Positions 34,518 through 45,039 of a stretch of DNA of 45,039 nucleotides are shown here, one piece after another (position 1 is the stretch's first letter; every line of letters starts with the position of its first letter). The position numbers were made by a program, and so were the translations under genes. Source of the stretch: Gallionella sp. (GTDB lineage: Bacteria > Pseudomonadota > Gammaproteobacteria > Burkholderiales > Gallionellaceae); assembly GCA_022340615.1 (NCBI GenBank), contig JAJDNO010000030.1, positions 105,624-150,662 of the forward strand. Direction: 5' to 3'. The notes beneath the pieces are model-generated. The model saw nothing but the letters and a program-made list of their open reading frames with translations. It was not told the DNA's origin and ran no database searches.

Positions 34518-34585
34518 CACTGACCGGGCAAAAACTGTCTTCCGCAAGCAAGACAGGGATGTGATCAACCGCCTCTGCTGCTCAG

Positions 34586-34617
34586 GCAGCTTGCTGTACG
34601 CGCAAAGCTGCTTTTAT
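34586..34617 (+). terminator. Terminator of the dapF-xerC operon
   Basis: GCAGCTTGC...GCAAAGCTGC forms a 9-bp stem with one bulged A, followed by TTTTATT, about 70 bp after the xerC stop and before the convergent rlpA. Confidence 0.7.
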
Positions 34618-34663
34618 TCATGTGCGCTCACCATTTGCAACTTCTGCGTAAACGGCCGGCCAA

Positions 34664-35650
34664 TTACGGCAAATTCACCATCGGCTTGAATCCCAGCTTG
34701 GCTTCCATTCTGTCCGCGCTGCTGCGCGCTTCGCTCTGGCTCGCATATGGCCCGATATGTACGCGGACCAGTCCGTCCCTGGTGGACAGCTTCAGTTGCT
34801 TGCCAATGTCGCCGAGCTCGCTGCGCACCTTTGCCAGATACGCTTCCGCGGCATCCTGGGTCTTGAATGCGCCGAGCTGCAGGTAAACCGCGCTGTCGCT
34901 GCTGGCCAATGGCGCAATAGCCGGACTGGTTGCCGCAGGCGCGGATGCCGGAATGTCTGCAGCGGAAACCGCGGCAGCCGGCGCAGCAGCGACAGCCGAA
35001 GCCGCTGCCGGGGCTGGGGGAACAAGAGCCAGATTTATAGGATGGCTTTCCAGGGGCTGGCTTTGCACGGTGCTGGCGGGAATGCTGTTCACCGTGACGT
35101 TCGGATCAATGCTGTCTACTTCGACTTCCGCGCTGCCGTCACCAATAATTCCAAGTTTGTATGCTGCAGTATAGGAAAGATCGATGATGCGATCTTTCAT
35201 GAACGGCCCCCGGTCATTGATGCGCACGATCACCGATTTGTGATTGGCTAGATTCGTCACTCGCGCGTAGCTGGGCAGCGGCAATGTAGGATGCGCCGCG
35301 GTCATCGCGTACATGTCATAGATCTCGCCGCTGGAGGTGCGGCTGCCGTTGAATTTCTTGCCGTACCATGAGGCGATGCCCTGCTCCCTGAAATTGCCGA
35401 CCACGGTCATCGGCGTATAGGTCTTTCCCAGCGCGATATACGGCCTGTTCGCATAGCGGTTCAGCGGTTCTACCTTCGGCACCGCATCGGGTATCGAATC
35501 GAGATTGGCCGGAACATCCTTGCCCGGGCCGTCACCGGCCAGGTAGCCGCCGGCACCTGTCGAACCCGAAGATCCATTTCGCTGCGGAAACGTTCCGCAG
35601 GCAGCGAGGGATAGCGATATTGCAATCAATAGCGCGGCTTTTATATTCAT
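34664..35650 (-). CDS. rlpA: RlpA-type septal-ring lytic transglycosylase with SPOR domain
   Basis: 328 residues. Lipobox SLAAC (Cys18); RlpA double-psi beta-barrel (about 85-170) with GIASWYGKKFNGSRTSSGE, YDMYAMTAAHPTLPLPSYAR and VRINDRGPFMKDRIIDLS, whose Asp is catalytic. An Ala/Pro linker (about 200-250) follows, then a C-terminal SPOR domain (about 253-328: YLQLGAFKTQDAA, VRVHIGPYASQSEA). It cleaves denuded glycan strands at the septum. GGAG precedes ATG 35650. Last gene of the elongasome cluster, 89 bp after rodA. Confidence 0.95.
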   Translation of the reverse strand: MNIKAALLIAISLSLAACGTFPQRNGSSGSTGAGGYLAGDGPGKDVPANLDSIPDAVPKVEPLNRYANRPYIALGKTYTPMTVVGNFREQGIASWYGKKFNGSRTSSGEIYDMYAMTAAHPTLPLPSYARVTNLANHKSVIVRINDRGPFMKDRIIDLSYTAAYKLGIIGDGSAEVEVDSIDPNVTVNSIPASTVQSQPLESHPINLALVPPAPAAASAVAAAPAAAVSAADIPASAPAATSPAIAPLASSDSAVYLQLGAFKTQDAAEAYLAKVRSELGDIGKQLKLSTRDGLVRVHIGPYASQSEARSSADRMEAKLGFKPMVNLP

Positions 35651-35739
35651 TCAATCTCCTTTTTTGCCTGCCGCCCTGCCAACCGCAACCTGCGGCCTGT
35701 GCCGTGAATTGCGGTATCGCAGGAATGCTGGCTGTTTTA

Positions 35740-36837
35740 TCAGGATTTAACCAGTTTTTTGTGCGTTTCGATACTCATCAGCATACCAAAACCGAGCAGC
35801 AGGGTCAGCATCGAAGTGCCGCCATAGCTGATCAGCGGCAATGGCACCCCCACCACCGGCAGAATGCCGCTGACCATGGCCATGTTGACGAATGCATAGG
35901 TCGCAAAAGTCAGTGTGATGGAGCCTGCCATCAGACGCGTGAAATAAGTCGATGCTTGCGAGGTAATGATGAACCCGCGCCAGATCACGAATGCGTATAG
36001 CGACAGCAGGATCATGTTTCCGATCAAACCAAACTCTTCGGAATAGACCGCAAAGATGAAATCCGTGGTGCGTTCCGGCAGGAAATCGAGATGTGTCTGC
36101 GTGCCGTTCAAATAGCCCTTGCCGAGGATGCCGCCGGAACCCACCGCGATGCTGGCCTGGATCGTGTGGTAACCGTTGCCGAGCGCGTCCTGCGAAGGAT
36201 CGAACAGCATCATGATGCGATGGCGCTGATACTCGTGCAACATCGACCACATCACCGGCGCGCTCGCGATCCCGGCGATGAGCAGGACGCCCATAACGCG
36301 CCAGCTCAGTCCCGCCAGGAACAGCACGTAAAACCCGCTTGCAAATATCAGCAGCGATGTGCCCAGATCCGGCTGGCGCGCGATCAGCATTATCGGCAAT
36401 AGCAGCAGCAGCGCGGCGATGAAGTAATTCTTCAACGTAAGCGTGGCCTCATGCCTCTCGAAATACCACGCCATCATCATCGGCACGCCGATCTTCATCA
36501 ATTCGGACGGCTGGATGGTCATCACGCCGAGGTTCAGCCAGCGCCGGGCGCCGTGACTGATCTCGCCGAACAGCGCGACGCATATCAGTAATATCATTCC
36601 GAACACGTAAATCGGCACCGCGGTGCGCATCAGATAATGCAACGGCAACTTTGCAACGAACCACATGCAGGCCAACGCAACCACTATGTTGCGCATCTGT
36701 CCCAGTGGACGATCCCAGCTTGCATTATCGGCACTGTACAGCACCAGCAGGCTGGTCAAAAGCAGCATGGTGATACCGAGCAGCAGCTGCCGGTCGATAT
36801 GCGCGAATAGCCGCTGCCAGAGTTGTCGTTTATTCAT
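35740..36837 (-). CDS. rodA: Rod-shape peptidoglycan glycosyltransferase RodA
   Basis: 365 residues, about ten membrane helices. SEDS-family motifs: GARRWLNLGVMTIQPSELMKIG (22 residues first to last, with the key external loop), QPDLGTSLLIFASGFYVLF and near the end PLPLISYGGTSMLTLLLGFGM (21 residues first to last). It polymerises lipid II during side-wall growth together with PBP2, encoded directly upstream. Its start overlaps the mrdA stop by 8 bp. Confidence 0.96.
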   Translation of the reverse strand: MNKRQLWQRLFAHIDRQLLLGITMLLLTSLLVLYSADNASWDRPLGQMRNIVVALACMWFVAKLPLHYLMRTAVPIYVFGMILLICVALFGEISHGARRWLNLGVMTIQPSELMKIGVPMMMAWYFERHEATLTLKNYFIAALLLLLPIMLIARQPDLGTSLLIFASGFYVLFLAGLSWRVMGVLLIAGIASAPVMWSMLHEYQRHRIMMLFDPSQDALGNGYHTIQASIAVGSGGILGKGYLNGTQTHLDFLPERTTDFIFAVYSEEFGLIGNMILLSLYAFVIWRGFIITSQASTYFTRLMAGSITLTFATYAFVNMAMVSGILPVVGVPLPLISYGGTSMLTLLLGFGMLMSIETHKKLVKS

Positions 36838-39058
36838 GATCGCCTTCCTCTTTCACGCCTGTTGGAGCCAACGATTTCGGTTCTTGCGCGTCTGCCGGAG
36901 CCAGCGGCTTGGGCAATGGCTTGACTGCTGAAGCAGCCGGCTTCGGAACTTTCGTAACGGCCGGAGCCTGGGGTTTCGGTTTTTTCGCGTCCACTGGAGC
37001 AGTCGGCTTGGGCAATGGCCTGACTGCTGAAGCAGCCTGCTTCGGAGCTTTCGCAACTGCCGGAGCCTGGGGTTTCGGTTCTTTCAAGTCAGTTGGAGTA
37101 GTCGGCGGCAATGGCTTGACTGCTGAAGCGGCCGGCTTAGGAACTTTCGCAACTGCCGGAGCCTGGGGTTTCGGTTCTTTCACGTCTGCTGGAACAAAAT
37201 GCCTGGGCTCTTTGCCGAGCAAATAGTAATCAAACGCCTTGCGCGCGATCGGTGCTGCCGTATCACCGCCATGGCCGCCGTTCTCGACCAGCACCGCCAG
37301 CGCAATCCGGGGCTTGTCGGCAGGTGCATAAGCGATATACCAGGCGTGGTCACGATTCCGTTCGCTGACATCCTTGGCAACATACTTTTCCCCCTGCTTC
37401 ATGGCAATCACCTGTGCGGTGCCGGTCTTCGCGGCAATTTGGTAGGGAGTGCCCAGATTTGCATATACCGCCGTGCCGCCTGGATGCGTGACGGCGATCA
37501 TTGCGCGCCTGACCAGATCCAGCGCCTTGGGGTCAATGTTCAAATCGTACAGCGGGCCCTTGCCGATAGCGCGATTCTCGCTGCTGATCGGGCTTTTCAC
37601 TTCCTTGACCAGATGGGGCTGGTATGCCACGCCGTCGTTCGCCAGGGTCGCGGTGGCGAATGCCATCTGCATCGGGGTGAACAGGCTGTAGCCCTGGCCG
37701 ATGCCGACCGATACGGTGTCTCCCGGATACCAGATCTGGTTGTAGCGTTTCATTTTCCATTCGCGCGAGGGAAGCAGGCCGGAAGCTTCCCCCTCTAGGT
37801 CGATACCCGTTTTCTGGCCAAACCCGAAGCGCGAAAGATAATTATCGATATCATCTATGCCCATATCGTTGGCCAGGCCGTAGAAGTAGGTGTCGCAGGA
37901 CACCTGTATCGCCTTGAACATATTCACCATGCCGTGCCCCCCCACTTTCCAGTCACGGTACTGCCGGCTGCTGCCCGGCAAATAATAGACCCCGGTATCC
38001 TTGATGGTCTGCTCCGGTGTGCGGATGTGATAGTAAAGTCCGGCCAGCGCCATGAACGGTTTGATGGTCGAGCCTGACGGATATTGTCCCCGTATCGCGC
38101 GGTTGGTGAGAGGCACATCGGGTGAGTTGTTCAACTCGTCCCAGCTTTGCGGATCGATGCCGTCGATGAAAAGGTTGGGGTCGTAGCCGGGCTTGCTGAC
38201 GAAAGCCAGCACCTCGCCGTTGCTCGGGTCTATCGCGACCAGCGCGCCGCGATATTTGCCAAACGCTTTCTCGACAATTTCCTGCAACTTGATATCGATG
38301 CTCAGAACCAGCGTGTTGCCTGGAACCGGATCAGTGCGGGACAGCACGCGCACTGCCCGGCCATTCGCATCGACCTCGACCTGCTCTATGCCGGTCGTGC
38401 CGTGCAGATCGCTCTCATAGCTCTGTTCCAGGCCGGTCTTGCCGATGTAATCCGAGCCGCGATAATTTGCGAGTTGACCGCTTTGTTCAAGCTGGTTTAC
38501 ATCATCATCGTTGATGCGCCCGATATATCCGATCATATGGGAGGTTTTCTCGCCGTACGGATAATCCCGGAACAGACGAGCCTTGATCTCGACTCCCGGA
38601 AAACGGTATTCCTGAGCAGCAAAGCGCGCGACTTCGACATCGCTGAGGTGACTGCGAATCACCAGTGTTTCGAAGTTGTGGCTCTCAGCAAGCTGCTTCT
38701 TGAAAAGCCTGCGGTCTTTGCTGGTAATGTTTATCAGCTTCGCCAGATTGTTTATAGTGGCCTTGTAATTGGCGGTTTTTTTCGGATCTATCTCCAGAGT
38801 GTAGCCGGAATAGTTTCGGGCAAGCACCACACCGTTTCGGTCGACGATCAGACCGCGGTTGGGAACGACGGGAATGACCGCGATCCGGTTGCTTTCCGAC
38901 AGCGTCTGGTAATAGCTGTGGCGTACCCCCTGGAGATAGATGAAACGCGACAGCAGGATTACCAGCAATACCAGCACAAAACCGATGCCGAAGAACAGTC
39001 TCAGCTGGAAGTGGTAGATTTCGCGCTGGTGGTTTTTAAACTCGATGCGTTTGCTCAT
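36830..39058 (-). CDS. mrdA: Penicillin-binding protein 2 with unusual repetitive C-terminal tail
   Basis: 742 residues against about 630 in E. coli. One N-terminal membrane helix, pedestal domain, and transpeptidase domain with YPSGSTIKPF (active-site Ser, SxxK), VSCDTYFYGLA (SxD) and AAKTGTAQVI (KTG). The standard protein ends near DYYLLGKEPRHFVPAD. Beyond that are about 110 extra residues rich in Pro, Lys and Ala, made of three repeats of about 33 residues (KEPKPQAPAVAK..., PAASAVKPLP) and a partial fourth. The ATG overlaps the mreD stop (ATGA). Cross-links side-wall peptidoglycan with RodA. Confidence 0.95.
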   Translation of the reverse strand: MSKRIEFKNHQREIYHFQLRLFFGIGFVLVLLVILLSRFIYLQGVRHSYYQTLSESNRIAVIPVVPNRGLIVDRNGVVLARNYSGYTLEIDPKKTANYKATINNLAKLINITSKDRRLFKKQLAESHNFETLVIRSHLSDVEVARFAAQEYRFPGVEIKARLFRDYPYGEKTSHMIGYIGRINDDDVNQLEQSGQLANYRGSDYIGKTGLEQSYESDLHGTTGIEQVEVDANGRAVRVLSRTDPVPGNTLVLSIDIKLQEIVEKAFGKYRGALVAIDPSNGEVLAFVSKPGYDPNLFIDGIDPQSWDELNNSPDVPLTNRAIRGQYPSGSTIKPFMALAGLYYHIRTPEQTIKDTGVYYLPGSSRQYRDWKVGGHGMVNMFKAIQVSCDTYFYGLANDMGIDDIDNYLSRFGFGQKTGIDLEGEASGLLPSREWKMKRYNQIWYPGDTVSVGIGQGYSLFTPMQMAFATATLANDGVAYQPHLVKEVKSPISSENRAIGKGPLYDLNIDPKALDLVRRAMIAVTHPGGTAVYANLGTPYQIAAKTGTAQVIAMKQGEKYVAKDVSERNRDHAWYIAYAPADKPRIALAVLVENGGHGGDTAAPIARKAFDYYLLGKEPRHFVPADVKEPKPQAPAVAKVPKPAASAVKPLPPTTPTDLKEPKPQAPAVAKAPKQAASAVRPLPKPTAPVDAKKPKPQAPAVTKVPKPAASAVKPLPKPLAPADAQEPKSLAPTGVKEEGDHE
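36866..37190 (-). repeat. Tandem repeats coding the PBP2 tail
   Basis: Three copies of a 96-99 bp unit, with the block GGAGCCTGGGGTTTCGGTT (plus strand) recurring at 36963, 37062 and 37158; a degenerate partial copy lies near 36870. The unit is a multiple of 3, so copy-number changes keep the frame. Confidence 0.85.
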
Positions 39059-39576
39059 GGACGATTACGATCCAGACTGTGTTGCCGTATCGCATTGAAC
39101 ATCACGCTGAGCGGCATCCAGAGCAGGGTAGACGTCACGCAACCTAGAAGATAGGGCCACACCACGTAACCATTCACCTGCCAGTTGACCATCAAATACA
39201 CCGCATAAGTCAGCGCGAATATCCCGAACACCTGTATGGTCTGCTGGCGCAGACCGAACATCTGCAGCCTGCGGTGAAGCACTACCCCTCCGAACGCAAG
39301 GAGCGTATAAGCCAGCGCATGCTGGCCGAACAGTGTGGCATCCGACACGTCTGCGAATATCCCCACAGCCCAGGACAGCCCGATACCGATGCGCAACGGC
39401 TTGTGCATGCACCAGTACAACAACACCAGCGCCACGAAGTCCGGACGCAGCATCAGACCGATGCCCGACCAGGGCAGTCCGTTCAGGAACAGCGCAGCAA
39501 TAATGCTCGACACGATGAAAATATTGCTGACCGGCCGCTGGATTTCCGTCTTGGATTGCATGGAGTGTGGAATCAT
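39055..39576 (-). CDS. mreD: Rod-shape determining protein MreD
   Basis: 173 residues with about five membrane helices. LRPDFVALVLLYWCMHKP, GLSWAVGIFADVSDATLFGQHALAY (25 residues first to last) and FGGVVLHRRLQMF fit MreD. It is an inner-membrane partner of MreC in the elongasome. The start follows the mreC stop immediately; an internal ATG 15 bp downstream is possible. The stop overlaps the mrdA start. Confidence 0.93.
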   Translation of the reverse strand: MIPHSMQSKTEIQRPVSNIFIVSSIIAALFLNGLPWSGIGLMLRPDFVALVLLYWCMHKPLRIGIGLSWAVGIFADVSDATLFGQHALAYTLLAFGGVVLHRRLQMFGLRQQTIQVFGIFALTYAVYLMVNWQVNGYVVWPYLLGCVTSTLLWMPLSVMFNAIRQHSLDRNRP

Positions 39577-40500
39577 CTAATTGCTTTTACGGAATTTCAC
39601 GCGATTGCCGGAATTATCGGCCCTGGTTTTTTCGTCGGGACGGCTGGGCAATTTGCTGAAGCTGGACAAAATCAGCAGGTGGCGGTGGTTGTCCACGCCC
39701 GCGATCGGCAGGCAGGTGACATTCAGAAACGGATAGGCTGAATCATGCTCTATCTTTATCACCTTCGCGACCGGTATGCCAGGCGGGTAGGTTCCATCGA
39801 TTCCCGAAGTGACCAGCACGTCGCCGTTCTGGACATCGGCACTTGCGGGCATGTAGCGCAACGACAACTGGCTGGTGTCACCCGCGCCGAACACGATGGT
39901 GCGCAGTCCGTTGCGCAGTACCTGCACCGGCACCGCCTGATCCTTTTCTGTTATCAATGTCACTTCGGAAAGCCAGGGATAGACGCGCGTGATTTGACCA
40001 ACGATACCGACATCATCCATCACGACTTCCCCGAGTTTTACATCGGTATCGGCACCCTTGTTGACCAGGACCTTGCGCCTGAATACATCGCGTTCGGCAT
40101 AAATGATTTCAGCCACCTGGGTTTTGAGCTGGTTGCGTATCGGCAGCGCGTCCAGGCTGCGCAAATGCTGATTTTCCTTCTCCAGAGACTGCAACTGCAG
40201 CAATTGCGCGGCATCGCGCTGATGCTGCAGCTGCAATTCATCGTTCTGTTTGATCAGTTCATGCTGCCTGTTCTGCGTGATGAAAAAATCGCCTGCCTTC
40301 TGCCACAATGAATTCGGCATGGTCGAAAGTCGCTGGATCGGGGAAATCAGCACCGACAAGGCGCTGCGCGTCGATTCCAGATAGCGATAGCGTGCATCGA
40401 CAAACAGCAGCAGCAGGGAAAGCACCGAAAAAAAGACCAGCCGTGCCACCGGGCTGGGGCCGCGATTGAAAAACTGTAAAGATTGCGTGTTATCTATCAA
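39577..40500 (-). CDS. mreC: Rod-shape determining protein MreC
   Basis: 307 residues from a TTG start at 40500 (GGA about 8 nt upstream); the usual N-terminal FFNRGPSPVARLVFF follows. One membrane helix, a coiled coil (about 65-110) and the beta-barrel domain (VSEIIYAERD-like AEIIYAERDVFRRKV, DVGIVGQITRVYPW, VPVQVLRNGLRTI, VLVTSGIDGTYPPGIPVA). It links MreB to PBP2 and RodA. 100 bp downstream of mreB. Confidence 0.95.
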   Translation of the reverse strand: MIDNTQSLQFFNRGPSPVARLVFFSVLSLLLLFVDARYRYLESTRSALSVLISPIQRLSTMPNSLWQKAGDFFITQNRQHELIKQNDELQLQHQRDAAQLLQLQSLEKENQHLRSLDALPIRNQLKTQVAEIIYAERDVFRRKVLVNKGADTDVKLGEVVMDDVGIVGQITRVYPWLSEVTLITEKDQAVPVQVLRNGLRTIVFGAGDTSQLSLRYMPASADVQNGDVLVTSGIDGTYPPGIPVAKVIKIEHDSAYPFLNVTCLPIAGVDNHRHLLILSSFSKLPSRPDEKTRADNSGNRVKFRKSN

Positions 40501-40599
40501 CTAAATTCCATCGCTGATCTTTGCGAACAGATATGGCATGAAAATTCATACTTCGCCTGGCGACGTTGTGATTTTCATCATCCTGCAGATCAGTGAAAA

Positions 40600-41721
<1,122 letters not shown>

Positions 41722-41726
41722 TTACT

Positions 41727-42032
41727 ATGTCCCTGACCGATACAGATGTACGCAAAGTCGCGCGCCTGGCAAGGCTGGCAATGACCGAGGCGGAAATCGA
41801 ATCTTCCCGCATGCAACTCTCCGGCATTTTCGATCTGATCGCCGAAATGCAGGCCGTCGATACCAGCGGCATTTCGCCGATGTCCCATGCCCAGGATGTA
41901 TCGCAGCGGCTGCGCCAGGATGAGGTGACGGAAAGCGACCAGCGCGAGCTGTTCCAGTCCATCGCCCCGCAATATAAAGGCTCGCTGCAGGTCGAGGCGG
42001 GTTTGTATCTGGTTCCGAAAGTCATCGAATAA
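41727..42032 (+). CDS. gatC: Asp/Glu-tRNA amidotransferase subunit C
   Basis: 101 residues. [18 protein letters not shown] and [16 protein letters not shown] are typical GatC. It stabilises the GatA-GatB complex. ATG 41727 lacks any Shine-Dalgarno; a TATAAA lies only 9 bp upstream, raising the possibility of a leaderless or very short-leader mRNA. Followed by gatA after 8 bp. Confidence 0.93.
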   Translation: MSLTDTDVRKVARLARLAMTEAEIESSRMQLSGIFDLIAEMQAVDTSGISPMSHAQDVSQRLRQDEVTESDQRELFQSIAPQYKGSLQVEAGLYLVPKVIE

Positions 42033-42040
42033 TCCGTACC

Positions 42041-43510
42041 ATGCTTAATTCAAGTCTGCAGCAAATCGGCAGCGCACTGCGTGCCCGGAAAATCAGCAGC
42101 GTCGAACTGACACAACTTTATCTCGACCGCATCGCTGCGCTCAATCCCGCGTTGAACGCCTACATCACCACCGATGCTGAAGCCAGCCTGGCCCAGGCCC
42201 GCCAGGCCGACGCAGTGCTGGCGGACGGCAACGCGCTGCCGCTCACCGGCATCCCGATCGCGCAGAAGGACATCTTCTGCGCAAAGGGATGGCGCACCAC
42301 CTGCGGATCGAAAATGCTGGAAAACTTCATCGCACCCTATGACGCGCATGTCATCGCACGGTTCAACGAGGCCGGTGCGGTGAATCTGGGCAAGACCAAT
42401 ATGGACGAATTCGCGATGGGTTCCAGCAACGAAACCTCCCATTTTGGCGCAGTAAAAAATCCATGGCTTCACAATGCGGTACCCGGCGGAAGCTCAGGTG
42501 GTGCGGCCTGCGCGGTCGCAGCACGGCTGTGCGCCGCCGCCACCGGAACCGATACTGGCGGATCGATACGCCAGCCTTCTGCGCTGTGCGGAATTTCCGG
42601 CATCAAGCCGAGCTACGGCACCGTGTCGCGCTATGGAATGATCGCGTTTGCCTCCAGCCTGGATCAGGCCGGACCGATGGCGCGCAGTGCGGAAGATCTG
42701 GCTTTGCTGCTGAACGTGATGACCGGCTTTGACCCGCGCGATTCCACCAGCCTGCAACGCGACAAGGAAGATTACACGCGCGACCTGGACAAGCCGTTGG
42801 CCGGCCTGCGCATCGGGCTGCCCAAAGAGTTTTTTGCCGAAGGACTGGCGCAGGACGTCGCCGCCTGCGTGCACGCGGCACTTGAAGAATACAAAAAACT
42901 GGGCGCAACCATCGTCGATATCAGCCTGCCGAATTCAAAGCTGGCGGTGCCCGTCTATTACGTGCTGGCCCCGGCGGAAGCTTCCAGCAACCTGTCGCGT
43001 TATGACGGCGTGCGCTACGGCTACCGCGCACCGGAATACGCCGATCTCACTGAAATGTACGAAAAGAGCCGCGCACAGGGCTTCGGCGCGGAAGTGAAAC
43101 GCCGCATCATGATCGGAACTTACGTGCTGTCGCACGGCTACTACGATGCATACTATCTTCAGGCGCAGAAGATACGCCGCCTGATCGCGCAGGACTTCGA
43201 CGATGCGTTCAGGCAATGCGACGTGATCATCGGGCCGACCAGCCCCTCCACCGCGTTCACCCTCGGCGAGAAGGGCGACGATCCGGTGCAGATGTACCTT
43301 TCCGATATCTACACCATCGCTGTGAACCTGGCCGGTCTTCCCGGCATGTCGATCCCGGCCGGATTCGGCAGCAACGGCCTCCCGGTCGGACTGCAGATCA
43401 TCGGAAACTATTTCGGCGAGGCGCGCATGCTGAATGTCGCGCACCAATACCAGCTGGCGACCGATCACCACGATCGCGCACCGCAAGACATCGGGCTGCA
43501 AGGAATATGA
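42041..43510 (+). CDS. gatA: Asp/Glu-tRNA amidotransferase subunit A
   Basis: 489 residues of the amidase-signature family. The Lys-cisSer-Ser triad is present: Lys76 in [11 protein letters not shown], cis-Ser in [15 protein letters not shown] (about 150) and nucleophilic Ser in [12 protein letters not shown] (about 175). It releases ammonia from glutamine for transfer to mischarged Glu-tRNA(Gln)/Asp-tRNA(Asn). The stop overlaps the gatB start (ATGA). Confidence 0.97.
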   Translation: MLNSSLQQIGSALRARKISSVELTQLYLDRIAALNPALNAYITTDAEASLAQARQADAVLADGNALPLTGIPIAQKDIFCAKGWRTTCGSKMLENFIAPYDAHVIARFNEAGAVNLGKTNMDEFAMGSSNETSHFGAVKNPWLHNAVPGGSSGGAACAVAARLCAAATGTDTGGSIRQPSALCGISGIKPSYGTVSRYGMIAFASSLDQAGPMARSAEDLALLLNVMTGFDPRDSTSLQRDKEDYTRDLDKPLAGLRIGLPKEFFAEGLAQDVAACVHAALEEYKKLGATIVDISLPNSKLAVPVYYVLAPAEASSNLSRYDGVRYGYRAPEYADLTEMYEKSRAQGFGAEVKRRIMIGTYVLSHGYYDAYYLQAQKIRRLIAQDFDDAFRQCDVIIGPTSPSTAFTLGEKGDDPVQMYLSDIYTIAVNLAGLPGMSIPAGFGSNGLPVGLQIIGNYFGEARMLNVAHQYQLATDHHDRAPQDIGLQGI

Positions 43511-45021
43511 GCATGGAATGGGAAATCGTGATCGGGCTGGAAGTGCATACCCAACTCTCGACCAGCAGCAAGATATTCTCGGGCGCATCGACGGCCTATG
43601 GCGCCGAACCGAACACCCAGGCGGATGCGGTCAGCATCGCGCTGCCCGGCGTGTTGCCGGTGCTGAACAGGGGCGCGGTGGAACGCGCGATCAAGTTCGG
43701 CATCGCGATCGGTGCGCATATCGCGCCGCGCTCGGTGTTCGCGCGCAAGAATTACTTCTACCCGGACCTGCCCAAGGGCTACCAGATCAGCCAGTTCGAC
43801 CTGCCGGTGGTGGGAATGGGCGCGCTGACGATACAGGTCGAACCGCTGTCGGGAAACGCGAAGGCCTACGAAAAGGTGGTGCGCATCACCCGCGCCCACC
43901 TCGAGGAAGACGCCGGCAAGTCGCTGCACGAAGATTTCCATGGCATGACCGGCATCGACCTGAACCGTGCCGGCACGCCGCTGCTGGAGATCGTTTCCGA
44001 GCCTGACATGGCCTCCGCCGCTGAGGCGGTCGCCTATGCCAAAACCCTGCATTCGCTGGTGCGCTGGATCGGCATCTGCGACGGCAACATGCAGGAAGGT
44101 TCGTTCCGCTGCGACGTGAACGTGTCGGTGCGCCGTCCCGGCGGACCGCTCGGCACGCGGCGCGAGATCAAGAACCTGAACTCGTTCAAGTTCATGCAGC
44201 AGGCGATCGACTACGAAGTGCAGTGGCAGATCGACACGCTGGAGAACGGCGGCAAGATCCAGCAGGCCACCGTGCTGTTCGATCCGGATACCGGCGAGAC
44301 GCGCATGATGCGCAGCAAGGAAGAAGCGCACGACTACCGTTATTTCCCCGATCCCGACCTGCTGCCGCTGGACATCACCCCCGCGATGCTGGAACAGGCG
44401 CGCGCATCGTTGCCGGAACTGCCGCAAACCAAACGTGACCGCTACTCAAGCGAGTATGCGCTTAGCGCTTACGATGCCAACAACCTCACGACTTCGCGCG
44501 AAATGGCTGACTTCTTCGAGGGTGCAGTTAAATCATTGCTGTTACACGGAGTGAGTGCCGGCAACCTTTCTTCACCTGAAGCACATTCGGTTGAAAGTTA
44601 TGCAGCAAAGCTTTGCGCCAACTGGATCATCGGTGAAGTCAGCGCCCAGCTGAACCGCGATGGGTTGGACATCGCGCAATGTCCCATTACACCGCAGCAA
44701 CTGGGTGCGATGCTGAAACGCATTGCAGATGGAACCATCTCGAACGCCGGCGCCAAGGAAGTGTTCCGCACGATGTGGGCGGAAGGCGGCGATGCCGACG
44801 CGATCATCGAAGCCAAAGGTCTGAAGCAGGTTTCCGATGCAGGTGCCATTGAAAAACTGGTGGATGAAATCATCGCCGCCAACGCCGACAAGGTTGCCGA
44901 ATACCGCAGCGGCAAGGACAAGCTGTTCGGATTCTTCGTCGGCCAGGCGATGAAAGCCAGCAAAGGCCAGGCCAACCCGGCGCAGGTGAACGACATCCTG
45001 AAGAAGAAGCTGGCCGGTTAA
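43507..45021 (+). CDS. gatB: Asp/Glu-tRNA amidotransferase subunit B
   Basis: 504 residues. [22 protein letters not shown] opens the catalytic cradle (22 residues first to last), with [38 protein letters not shown] and [16 protein letters not shown] diagnostic of GatB. The C-terminal YqeY-like domain ends in [11 protein letters not shown]. It activates and amidates the misacylated tRNA. Start may be ATG 43507 (overlapping the gatA stop) or ATG 43513. Complete within the window; 18 bases remain after the stop. Confidence 0.97.
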   Translation: MSMEWEIVIGLEVHTQLSTSSKIFSGASTAYGAEPNTQADAVSIALPGVLPVLNRGAVERAIKFGIAIGAHIAPRSVFARKNYFYPDLPKGYQISQFDLPVVGMGALTIQVEPLSGNAKAYEKVVRITRAHLEEDAGKSLHEDFHGMTGIDLNRAGTPLLEIVSEPDMASAAEAVAYAKTLHSLVRWIGICDGNMQEGSFRCDVNVSVRRPGGPLGTRREIKNLNSFKFMQQAIDYEVQWQIDTLENGGKIQQATVLFDPDTGETRMMRSKEEAHDYRYFPDPDLLPLDITPAMLEQARASLPELPQTKRDRYSSEYALSAYDANNLTTSREMADFFEGAVKSLLLHGVSAGNLSSPEAHSVESYAAKLCANWIIGEVSAQLNRDGLDIAQCPITPQQLGAMLKRIADGTISNAGAKEVFRTMWAEGGDADAIIEAKGLKQVSDAGAIEKLVDEIIAANADKVAEYRSGKDKLFGFFVGQAMKASKGQANPAQVNDILKKKLAG

Positions 45022-45039
45022 TCTGCTTTCTTGCGCGGC

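Noticed and set aside
34535..34556. CTGTCTT/AAGACAG inverted repeat after xerC
   Set aside because: No T-run follows; the hairpin at 34586-34617 is a better terminator.

Overview
The window is about 45 kb of a GC-rich chromosome of a Gram-negative bacterium. Gene content and order point to a betaproteobacterium. A Nitrosomonadales/Gallionellaceae-like lineage is my best guess, but it is inferred from gene content alone. Evidence includes the hemA-prfA-prmC, dapF-DUF484-xerC and mreBCD-mrdA-rodA-rlpA clusters, gatCAB divergent from mreB, and many outer-membrane lipoproteins. Almost everything is core chromosome: I found no transposase, phage gene, CRISPR array or rRNA.

Layout. 1-4740: the 3' part of a YheS-type ABC-F ATPase is cut by the left edge. 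It is followed by pepD, translationally coupled to an unrecognised 389-residue protein, and a small glutaredoxin-like protein. 4815-14189: an envelope and transport region. It holds an OmpA-like lipoprotein with a Pro/Ala-rich lipoprotein that has a C-terminal membrane helix, an AEC permease, a glycine-zipper lipoprotein, tpx, an MscS channel, a ClC channel/antiporter, a two-repeat lipoprotein, a polysaccharide flippase-like protein and a small secreted protein with an Arg-Gly-Asp-rich tail. 14300-18513: housekeeping genes (YlqF-type GTPase, rsuA, YchJ-like, yaeQ) plus an unusual fusion of an HTH-like domain with a [2Fe-2S] ferredoxin reductase.

18671-21930 is hemA-prfA-prmC, ending in a bidirectional terminator shared with a convergent sulfur operon at 21976-24418. 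In transcription order the operon is a DsrE-family protein, TusA, an SQR-like flavoprotein and a DUF1641 protein. A small winged-helix-like gene is divergent from it, and the gap between them holds two TACA/TGTA palindromes. These parts look like a sulfide or sulfane-sulfur handling module with its own regulator. From 24880 to 26124 there are few genes: a 42-residue membrane protein with a strong promoter and a near-perfect Shine-Dalgarno, hairpins, tRNA-Arg(CCG), and a 16-bp palindrome ahead of the next operon.

26125-31016 encodes a branched-chain-amino-acid-type ABC importer: a Tat-exported binding protein, LivH, a LivM-LivG fusion and LivF. 31124-34517 is a compact run of a CoA-binding protein, tag, dapF, DUF484 and xerC. 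34664-41643 (minus strand) is the elongasome cluster mreB-mreC-mreD-mrdA-rodA-rlpA, in which PBP2 carries an unusual repetitive Pro/Lys/Ala C-terminal tail. 41727-45021 is gatCAB, the Asp/Glu-tRNA amidotransferase.

The best candidates for something undescribed are the sulfur operon with its paired operators, the 42-residue protein, the 389-residue PepD partner, the HTH-reductase fusion, the dual-anchored lipoprotein and the PBP2 tail.
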